Assembly (NCBI RefSeq): GCF_025398035.1
Contig: NZ_CP104558.1
Coordinates: 496,001 to 560,000, forward strand
Direction: 5' to 3'
Origin: Rossellomorea vietnamensis
Lineage (GTDB): Bacteria > Bacillota > Bacilli > Bacillales > Bacillaceae_B
DNA length: 64,000 bases
Part shown: positions 57,687-64,000 of the stretch, in pieces
How positions within the stretch are numbered: the stretch's first letter is position 1
How the letters are laid out: each line of letters starts with the position of its first letter
Translations under genes and position numbers: made by a program
Notes under the pieces: model-generated
What the model was told of the DNA's origin: nothing
What the model saw: only the letters and a program-made list of their open reading frames with translations
Databases searched by the model: none

Positions 57687-58928
57687 TCATATCGCCCAAT
57701 TCCCATTACGAAAAATGGCAACCTTTTTTCCATCGCGACAAACTCCGTCAATATTCATAGTGGCAGAACCGATCATGAAGTCTTCATGCACGACACTCTC
57801 ATTAAGACCCTTTTCTTCGCGTTCTTCGTCAGATAATATGTTTCCATCTTTCATACAAGTCGGGTATGAGGAACCGATCGCTAAATGATTTGATGCATTT
57901 TCATCAAACAGTGTATTAAAGAATAAGACACCGGAGTCTGAGATGGGTGAATGGTGAGGAACAAGCGCCAACTCTCCAAGATAAGCTGCCCCTTCATCGG
58001 TATCGATTAATTTACGTAGTATTTCTTCTCCTTCTTCAGCGGAGACTTCCTTAATTTCTCCGTCAACGAATGTGAGAGTGAAACCGTCTATCACATTTCC
58101 ATTGTAAGCAAGTGGCTTGGTACTTGTAACGGTCCCATTGACTCCTGTTTTCACAGGAACTGTATATACCTCTTCTGTCGGCATATTGGCAATGAAGTTG
58201 GTTCCCTGTGGGGTCTTGCTTGCGCCGGTTAGCCAAATATGGTCTTCATGCAGTTCAATGGAAAGGTCCGTCCCTATCGCGCTGTAGTGAAGGCTTTCTA
58301 AATTTAGTGAGTTGAGTTGGGTGGCTTTATCGGTCAAGGTTTGGATATGGGATTTCCATGAAGAGACGGGATCTGGTTGATCGATGCGGACCGAAGTGAA
58401 AATCCGTTCCCATAGACTGGCGACTCTTTCTGATGATGGGATTTCAGGAAACACTTTATCCGCCCATTTCTGTGAAGGAATGGCGACGATGGACCAGCTG
58501 ATTTCATCCTTTTCAATCGCTTCATAGAATCGATTAAGTGCATCTCCACTCGCTTTCTCGAAATTCATGATCCGGTCAGGATCGATACCTTTCAGAAGGT
58601 CCGGATCATTGGCCTCTATTTGAAGAAACGCTCCTTTAAGATCCACGACCCATTCATGAGCAGCAGCCAGCCAGCTGGGATATTCATGGAACACATCATG
58701 GGGTGCCGATTCATAATGCATTCTCATAATTTCTTCATCGTACCATTGAACATGTACAATTCTTGAGCCTGCAAGATAGGCTTCCTTTACCACAAGGCGG
58801 ACAAAGTCTTCTGTTCCGAGCGGTGCCGAGATCCAAAGCGGTTGATCTTCTTGTACATTCACCCCGACCTTAACTGCCAGCTCTGCATATTGTTTAACTT
58901 TTTCTTGAAAATCTTTATGTATAGTCAT
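57687..58928 (-). CDS. ampS: M29 family aminopeptidase (AmpS)
   Basis: A 413-aa thermophilic-type metalloaminopeptidase (AmpS/PepS). GTDLSIELH, GFTLTFVDGEIKEVSAEEGEE and the metal site region ELALVPHHSPIS with FFNTLFDENASNHLAIGSSYP are diagnostic. It removes N-terminal residues from peptides; two Co/Zn ions expected. A GGGACGGACC repeat is in frame at 58265-58274 in the conserved GTDL. Confidence 0.92.
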   Translation of the reverse strand: MTIHKDFQEKVKQYAELAVKVGVNVQEDQPLWISAPLGTEDFVRLVVKEAYLAGSRIVHVQWYDEEIMRMHYESAPHDVFHEYPSWLAAAHEWVVDLKGAFLQIEANDPDLLKGIDPDRIMNFEKASGDALNRFYEAIEKDEISWSIVAIPSQKWADKVFPEIPSSERVASLWERIFTSVRIDQPDPVSSWKSHIQTLTDKATQLNSLNLESLHYSAIGTDLSIELHEDHIWLTGASKTPQGTNFIANMPTEEVYTVPVKTGVNGTVTSTKPLAYNGNVIDGFTLTFVDGEIKEVSAEEGEEILRKLIDTDEGAAYLGELALVPHHSPISDSGVLFFNTLFDENASNHLAIGSSYPTCMKDGNILSDEEREEKGLNESVVHEDFMIGSATMNIDGVCRDGKKVAIFRNGNWAI

Positions 58929-58939
58929 TTTGAATTCTC

Positions 58940-59371
58940 CTATTCTAGTAATCCAGTGATGTATGCTTTCATTATTTTGTGTGTTTCCTCCAATGTTTCG
59001 GAGGGTTCGTCTACCCGGGCATGTCCATAAAACATATCACCAAAATGATCTGCTTCTTCATTTCGTGGAATGACATGCATGTGATAATGTGTCAACTCAC
59101 TGTAAATCCCCCCATTTTGACAAATCGTCACACCATTCGGTTCATATAATGCATGGATGGTACGTACAACCAGCTGTGAGGCCCTCATAACGGAGAGACT
59201 TTCCTCTTCATCCAGTTCTGTCACTTCCGCTTTATGTTTTTTTGGCAGGATCAGTGTATGACCTGAATGGTGGGGAACATGATCCAGTATGCATGTAATA
59301 AATTCATTCTCATATACAATATGTACGTTCTCTTCATGATTTGAAAGTCGGCACCCAAGGCAATTTTTCAT
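58940..59371 (-). CDS. HIT family protein
   Basis: A 143-aa histidine-triad nucleotide hydrolase: N-terminal CLGCRLS zinc site, GHTLILPKKH, and the triad HYHMHVIPR near residue 93. GGAGGAG supports ATG 59371. Likely hydrolyses AMP-linked or dinucleotide compounds. It lies 11 bases before ampS on the same strand, so they are probably cotranscribed. Confidence 0.9.
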   Translation of the reverse strand: MKNCLGCRLSNHEENVHIVYENEFITCILDHVPHHSGHTLILPKKHKAEVTELDEEESLSVMRASQLVVRTIHALYEPNGVTICQNGGIYSELTHYHMHVIPRNEEADHFGDMFYGHARVDEPSETLEETHKIMKAYITGLLE

Positions 59372-59490
59372 TTGGACTCCTCCAATACACAGTGGATTTA
59401 AAAGGATTTTTATAAAAAGTGTCGAACATTGTTGCATAGCAGCATTTCTTCTATCATCATATCACGTAATGGAAAGGATATCAGAAAATA

Positions 59491-59997
59491 ATGGAAATTA
59501 CATTAATTAATGAAACACATGCGAAAGACTATTGGAACCTTAGGTTAGAGATGCTGAAGCAGAGTCCTACAAGCTTTGGCAGCAGCTATGAAGAGGCACT
59601 CCAACGTCAAAATCCAGTTGAACTGACAAAAAAGAGGCTTTCAAGCGAAGAAAGTTTCACCTTTGGCTGCTTTGTTGAAGATAAACTGTCAGGGGCAGTC
59701 ACGATGGTACGGGAATCGGCATTGAAAATGAACCATAAAGCTTCCATTTATGCAATGTATGTCACTCCGGCACAAAGGGGCCAAGGATTGGCAAGACGAC
59801 TGCTGGAAAGGACCATAAACTTTGCAAAGGAAACTGAAGGCATTGAACAGTTGATGATCACAGTCGTTACCACCAATGAAACAGCAAAAGGACTTTATCA
59901 TTCGTGTGGTTTCAAACCATATGGTACTGAAAAGAGAGCATTGAAATATAATGAGGAGTACTACGATGAAGAGTTGATGGTTATGTTTTTATCATAA
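59491..59997 (+). CDS. GNAT family N-acetyltransferase
   Basis: A 168-aa acetyltransferase with the acetyl-CoA loop QRGQGLARRLLERTINFA (about residues 92-109). Substrate unknown. It is divergent from the HIT gene. A GGAAAGGATATC site precedes ATG 59491. Confidence 0.85.
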   Translation: MEITLINETHAKDYWNLRLEMLKQSPTSFGSSYEEALQRQNPVELTKKRLSSEESFTFGCFVEDKLSGAVTMVRESALKMNHKASIYAMYVTPAQRGQGLARRLLERTINFAKETEGIEQLMITVVTTNETAKGLYHSCGFKPYGTEKRALKYNEEYYDEELMVMFLS

Positions 59998-60035
59998 TGC
60001 TTTAATTGTACCAAAAGTCATTTTTTTCACCATTT

Positions 60036-60076
60036 TAAAAACGGTGGGTCTCAAAAAAGAGATTCACCGTTTTTCA
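60036..60076. terminator. bidirectional terminator
   Basis: AAAAACGGTG with CACCGTTTTT between convergent genes. Confidence 0.9.
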
Positions 60077-60574
60077 TAATACATGATAATCGAAGCTGAT
60101 TAAAAGAAAAGTGACAACAAAAATGGATGCAATAAAGGCCTTTATAGGATTCAGGTAATGAAGGCGTAACATTAGGAACATAATGCAATAAAAGAGCACC
60201 GTCCACCATAGATTCCATCCCTCAAAGTACACGATGGAATCGGTTTTCCCCGCAGCCCATTCAATCAAAGTGGCAACACTGATATATTTTAGGTAGTAGA
60301 CGAACTTGGTTCTCCATTCTTCAGGAAAATGGCTTAAGAACAGAACCACAAGGCAAGGGTAAGCAACCATTGTATAAAGCGTATCCGTCACAAACATATT
60401 GACAAAAAAACCGTCTAATTCCCACACGGCCTTCACTGTATAGCTGAGATACTGATAAAACATATTGAAAAAACTAAAATAGTAGATGGTGGGAAGAAAC
60501 TCCCTCCACCTACTCCAAGATCCCCATTTCAAGGAACTAAGAACAACCAATACAATCACGGCAATATGAAACAT
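60074..60574 (-). CDS. CBO0543-family membrane protein
   Basis: A 166-aa membrane protein with five hydrophobic segments (SLKWGSWSRWREFLPTIYYF at the start), like the CBO0543 family. Function unknown. Stand-alone unit. Confidence 0.75.
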   Translation of the reverse strand: MFHIAVIVLVVLSSLKWGSWSRWREFLPTIYYFSFFNMFYQYLSYTVKAVWELDGFFVNMFVTDTLYTMVAYPCLVVLFLSHFPEEWRTKFVYYLKYISVATLIEWAAGKTDSIVYFEGWNLWWTVLFYCIMFLMLRLHYLNPIKAFIASIFVVTFLLISFDYHVL

Positions 60575-60663
60575 GGGATCCCCCCATAGTATGATACAAA
60601 TGATTGGTCATAGTTTACCCTTCTATATGGAAATTCATTCCTAAATTTGGATTTGGGTTATTG

Positions 60664-61704
60664 TCAAGGCTGCTCGCTGCCCATAAATAAATCCGCTACT
60701 TTGTTACTGAACTCTCTTAAATAATGAAGATAGTTCTCCCCCCCGTAGTTATAGCGCTTATTATACATCTTCGCCACTACAACGTTTAAAGATGGGATAA
60801 CAAGAAGTGTTGGTCCCGTCACACCAAGTATTTGATACGAATCACGGGGTACCCGTTCCCCCATTTCGCTTCTCGCACGTGCATCTCCTTGTACATACCA
60901 GAAAAGGCCGTTATCTGGAAGGGACTCGTCAATATAAGCCCCATTTTGGATCGAGGTAGATAATTCGATCACCTGGGGTGGAACAACCTGTTCACCTTTC
61001 ATCCTGCCCTTTTGCAGGTGCAGTTGTCCCCAAAGGGCGAACTCCCGAGCGGAAACGAATAGATTTTTTTCTTTACCATCATTGGTCGTCCCCAGTCCGG
61101 AAAGAGATGGTTCCGTTACTTCACCGATAATGTTCACAAGGTTTGCGGCGGATTCAGTCCGCCAGCCCGTTTCTTCTAATCCGATACGTGAAAATATCCG
61201 TTCGTCCAATAGCTGAGGAAACCCTTTTCCGTAACATCGCTGAATCAATTCGGTCAAGATCTCCACTCCGATGTTACGATAAGCCCAGCCGGTCCCGGCC
61301 TTGAATTCTCTGTACCAATTCCCCTTCTCATCAATATGAAGTCCGTGGGAATGAGTGGCAAGGTGCCGGATGGTCGTACCCTTCACCATTTCAGGATCCA
61401 ATTCAGGCATATACTTAGAAATCGGATCGTCTAGACTCTCGATGCATTTGTCAAACAACGCAAGGGAAACGGCAAGTCCTAAATAGCTCTTTCGGGCAGA
61501 AGCCACATTGAATTGTGAATCGGCCTGGACATTCCTCGCACCCTCTCCGTGGGAATGGTGTCCGCTATAATGCTCTACGATTACATGATTATTTTTAAGG
61601 ATATAGAGTGCGCCAGCAGAGCTTCCATTTTTTTCTTTGATATCTTCCACCCAGGAAATCAGTTCCTCTGCACGGTGTTCGATTTCCTTCACTCTCTTCC
61701 CCAT
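60664..61704 (-). CDS. serine hydrolase of the beta-lactamase/PBP fold
   Basis: A 346-aa class C beta-lactamase-like protein. Catalytic SxxK is SARK in NVASARKSYLG (about residue 72), and YRN in GTGWAYRNIGVE takes the YxN position. No signal peptide is seen, so it is probably cytosolic and acts as an esterase or peptidase rather than a beta-lactamase. The ATG at 61704 overlaps the stop of the upstream GNAT gene. Confidence 0.85.
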   Translation of the reverse strand: MGKRVKEIEHRAEELISWVEDIKEKNGSSAGALYILKNNHVIVEHYSGHHSHGEGARNVQADSQFNVASARKSYLGLAVSLALFDKCIESLDDPISKYMPELDPEMVKGTTIRHLATHSHGLHIDEKGNWYREFKAGTGWAYRNIGVEILTELIQRCYGKGFPQLLDERIFSRIGLEETGWRTESAANLVNIIGEVTEPSLSGLGTTNDGKEKNLFVSAREFALWGQLHLQKGRMKGEQVVPPQVIELSTSIQNGAYIDESLPDNGLFWYVQGDARARSEMGERVPRDSYQILGVTGPTLLVIPSLNVVVAKMYNKRYNYGGENYLHYLREFSNKVADLFMGSEQP

Positions 61705-62234
61705 TCTTCCGCTAACATTCCATAGATAACGTGATCTACATAGTGATCGTAAAGCCATTCCCTCTGTCTCAGCTTACCTTCCTCTACAAATCCGAGCCTT
61801 TCCGGGATGCTGCGGCTCCGTTTGTTAAATTCAGCAGCGGTTATTTCAACTTTATTCATTTTATAATAATCAAAGGCGTAACTCGTCAACCCTTTTGCAA
61901 CGGTTGTCATGATTCCTTTCCCTTGATAGCCTTCCCCCAGCCAATAGCCGATATAGGCGACTTTATTAGACCAATTCAGTTCATTGAATCCCGCAACACC
62001 GACAATTTCATTTTGATAAACGATCGCAGTCGTTAAACTCTTATTATTGGCAAAACCTTGACGGGTCGCCTTAATGAATTCCTTCGAATCCTCCACTGTT
62101 TTTGAGTAGTCCACCCAAGGGAGCCACTCGCGTAAATAGGAGCGGGAGCCATCTGTCAGTTCGAATAACCTTTCTGCGTCTTGTACATCAAGTAGTCTTA
62201 ATTCCAGTTTATCGCTTAATTGATAGGTAAACAT
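61689..62234 (-). CDS. GNAT family acetyltransferase (RimL/YdaF type)
   Basis: A 181-aa acetyltransferase: LELRLLDVQDAERLFEL at the N-terminus, IGYWLGEGYQGKGIMTTVAKGL (acetyl-CoA loop), NKRSRSIPERLGFVEEG. This is the ribosomal-protein/YdaF type. It overlaps the next gene by 16 bases, so the two are cotranscribed. Confidence 0.9.
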   Translation of the reverse strand: MFTYQLSDKLELRLLDVQDAERLFELTDGSRSYLREWLPWVDYSKTVEDSKEFIKATRQGFANNKSLTTAIVYQNEIVGVAGFNELNWSNKVAYIGYWLGEGYQGKGIMTTVAKGLTSYAFDYYKMNKVEITAAEFNKRSRSIPERLGFVEEGKLRQREWLYDHYVDHVIYGMLAEEWGRE

Positions 62235-62246
62235 CTTTATTTCCCC

Positions 62247-63167
62247 TTATCTTTGTTTTATAAGATTATTAGTATTTATGAATCTCATCACCACTTCTGA
62301 GAAGTGATTCGCTTCTTCGTAATGCGGTGTATGACCGCTTTGTTTAAAATGGACCCTTTCACCGTTAACGGCATCCAGTTGAAACGTTTGTATATGTTCA
62401 TCACATGTGACCGGGTCATACTCCCCTGTTAGAAGGAGCATGGGAAGTTTGATGGCTTTAATCTTCTCTAATAAGTTAGAAAAGATGATTCCTTCTTCAC
62501 GAAGAAGTTGGTAGTGATAATCCGAACGGTCGTAGAAGGTATCCCACTCTTCATCTGTATAGGTAGAATAGTAATCTGTTGGGTTATCAAAATTATGGGT
62601 GTAGATTTCCATTCTGTGTTCTTTGAGTTCATCACTGAGACTCATATAGATTTCTGTGAATTCTTTCGGAGAAAGCTCTTTATCCACCAGACTCATCGCT
62701 TTATCTTGAAGCTCAGGTTGATTGTACTTTCCGAATAAGCCCGCCGTTTTCTTGAGCAGCCCCTTGGAAGTCAAGGTAAAGTCGAAGGTCGGACATTCAA
62801 AGATAAGGCTGTCGATGGAGTCTGGGTACTGTGATCCATAAGCAAGAGCAAGGAACCCGCCAAATGAATGGCCGAGTACAGACCAGCGATCTATTCCCAG
62901 CTCCCTCCTCAGTGACTCACAGTCTTCAACAAGATCTTGAAAGCCAAAGGGTTCACCTTCCTCAATGGCTTCCGACCGGCAGACACCCCGCTGGTCGATT
63001 GCGACAACAAATAAATCCTTACCGAGTCTTTCACCCTGATGGAACGAGAAATCATAACAGCTCTCCCCCGGTCCACCATGTAAATACAACAAAACCGGGT
63101 TCTCAATAGATCCGTACGTTTCAACATGAAGACCCTTTCCCCGGATTGTCATGATGGTTGCTTTCAT
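62247..63167 (-). CDS. alpha/beta hydrolase (proline iminopeptidase-like)
   Basis: A 306-aa hydrolase: YLHGGPGESCYDF oxyanion loop, nucleophile GHSFGGFLALAYG (Ser about 98), and a C-terminal SGHTPHYEEA with the catalytic His. The HGGPG motif is typical of proline iminopeptidases, but epoxide and ester hydrolases share it. Ends 12 bases before the next gene of the same strand. Confidence 0.88.
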   Translation of the reverse strand: MKATIMTIRGKGLHVETYGSIENPVLLYLHGGPGESCYDFSFHQGERLGKDLFVVAIDQRGVCRSEAIEEGEPFGFQDLVEDCESLRRELGIDRWSVLGHSFGGFLALAYGSQYPDSIDSLIFECPTFDFTLTSKGLLKKTAGLFGKYNQPELQDKAMSLVDKELSPKEFTEIYMSLSDELKEHRMEIYTHNFDNPTDYYSTYTDEEWDTFYDRSDYHYQLLREEGIIFSNLLEKIKAIKLPMLLLTGEYDPVTCDEHIQTFQLDAVNGERVHFKQSGHTPHYEEANHFSEVVMRFINTNNLIKQR

Positions 63168-63187
63168 TACTTAAACCTCCCATTTTA

Positions 63188-63254
63188 AGAGGGACGGACC
63201 TTCATACATATAATTATGGTAAACTACTACTTCTTCATGAAGGTCCGTCCCTCT
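63188..63254. repeat. inverted pair of GGGACGGACC repeats
   Basis: Arms 63188-63205 and 63237-63254 are perfect 18-bp inverted repeats beginning AGAGGGACGGACCTTCAT, with a 31-base loop. It lies between the S66 peptidase stop and the alpha/beta hydrolase start. Confidence 0.82.
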
Positions 63255-63264
63255 AATTGAATGT

Positions 63265-64000
63265 TTATCTGAAGGTTTGTGTTACCTTCCCTTTTCCATT
63301 CTGGACTTCCACTTTACCGGAAGCCCCATTGATGAATGTAATCTGTGGCGGCTGATGACCACAGTCGATATCATAGACCACCGGGATTTGTAACTCGTTG
63401 GCGATTTCATGATAAACATCTTCTGCTGTATAGCCGTCCACTGGATTATTAGCTGCACTTCTACCAAATAGCAGCCCTGAAGTATGGTCTAACCATCCTG
63501 CGAGTTTCATTTGTACGAGTGTTCGGCGTAAATCTGCCGTATTGATCTCGCAGTTTTCGAAATACCAAATAATCGGCTCATCGACTATATGTTTCTCCCT
63601 GAAAGAAGCCACATCCCCGTATGGTGTGCCGATAAGGTTTCTGATCACATCGATGCAGCCTCCGAGGACTCGGCCTTCCATCTCTACCTGCCCGCCTCCG
63701 ATGGTTTTCCAGACTGTGGGTTCCGTTAAATGAAATACTTGTGGTGAAGGCTTTTCATGATTCCATTCTTTTTGATACTTCTGGGATGAGTATTGGGTGA
63801 CCGAAGAGCCTTTTTCGGTGGTAAGGACATTTTCCCATTGCTTAGTCGTAGGATCAGTTTCCTCTCCTCTCAAGTCAATGAGGTTGGTCCCATGTGCCGT
63901 CGCCATCCCTGTCTTTAACGTTAATGCAAGTAAGAGGGCGCTGATGTCGGAATATCCAAGCACCCACTTAGGCTTGATTTGTTGATAGTCGATTAAATCG
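63265..64000 (-). CDS. S66 family (LD-carboxypeptidase/MccF-like) peptidase, 5' end outside window
   Basis: The frame is open to the window edge, so the N-terminus is missing; the first visible residues (DLIDYQQIKPKWVLGYSDIS) contain the nucleophile serine of the S66 family (GYSDIS). Later GGCIDVIRNLIGTPYGD and DIDCGHQPPQITFINGA, the latter with the catalytic His, are present. S66 enzymes cut LD-peptide bonds of murein or detoxify microcin C-like adenylates. The GTG at 63963 is internal. Confidence 0.88.
   Translation of the reverse strand, partial: DLIDYQQIKPKWVLGYSDISALLLALTLKTGMATAHGTNLIDLRGEETDPTTKQWENVLTTEKGSSVTQYSSQKYQKEWNHEKPSPQVFHLTEPTVWKTIGGGQVEMEGRVLGGCIDVIRNLIGTPYGDVASFREKHIVDEPIIWYFENCEINTADLRRTLVQMKLAGWLDHTSGLLFGRSAANNPVDGYTAEDVYHEIANELQIPVVYDIDCGHQPPQITFINGASGKVEVQNGKGKVTQTFR

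Overview
The window looks like chromosomal DNA of a Bacillus-like member of the Bacillaceae. Evidence: AAGGAGG-type ribosome binding sites, frequent TTG and GTG starts, at least four small spore-protein genes (sspN, tlp, sspO, sspP), a CotM-like spore crystallin, a YjcZ-type peptide, and a gene order matching B. subtilis around sspP-sspO-citB-yneN-tlp-yneP-yneQ-yneR-plsY-yneT-parE-parC-alsT. Coding density is high. There is no prophage, IS element, rRNA, tRNA or CRISPR array. No species is assigned.

Layout. 1-2.7 kb: end of a siroheme nitrite/sulfite reductase, a DUF3906 gene and the siroheme genes sumT-sirB-sirC, closed by a strong terminator. 2.8-5 kb: guanine riboswitch and xpt-pbuX. 5.1-9.6 kb: acyl-CoA synthetase, a YkuK-type gene, a free-standing LAGLIDADG protein with a LexA box in its promoter, an AT-rich gap and a Staygreen-like gene. 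9.7-30 kb: the B. subtilis-like citB-alsT block, interrupted by an osmolyte-type ABC transporter, an NCS2 permease and a CapA-like protein. 30-34.5 kb: spore genes interleaved with selA, a hidden UGA-containing SelW-like gene and a selD that itself has an in-frame UGA. 34.5-52.6 kb: SF1 helicase, lytic transglycosylase, BCCT transporter, two LysM-3D cell-wall proteins, HemAT, a second methionine aminopeptidase, lrgAB, topB, YkvY-type peptidase, a 31-aa holin-like toxin and a Nudix enzyme. 52.8-57.6 kb: the glycerol regulon (glpP, glpF, glpK, glpD) with two antitermination leaders and a cre box; glpF has lost its middle. 57.7-64 kb: AmpS, HIT, GNATs, a beta-lactamase-fold hydrolase, an alpha/beta hydrolase and the end of an S66 peptidase.

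How the parts connect. The most distinctive system is selenocysteine: SelA makes Sec-tRNA, SelD makes selenophosphate, and two UGA-containing genes lie in the same 3.5 kb, each with a hairpin after the UGA that has a GUU apical loop. The Sec elongation factor SelB and tRNA-Sec are not in the window. A second theme is SOS control: perfect GAAC-N4-GTTC palindromes lie upstream of parE, topB and the LAGLIDADG gene, with one more after the acyl-CoA synthetase. Third, the 10-mer GGGACGGACC (longer consensus GAGGGACGGACCT) occurs eleven times in both orientations, in genes and gaps, and twice as tight inverted pairs that form hairpins, which resembles DNA-uptake-type repeats.
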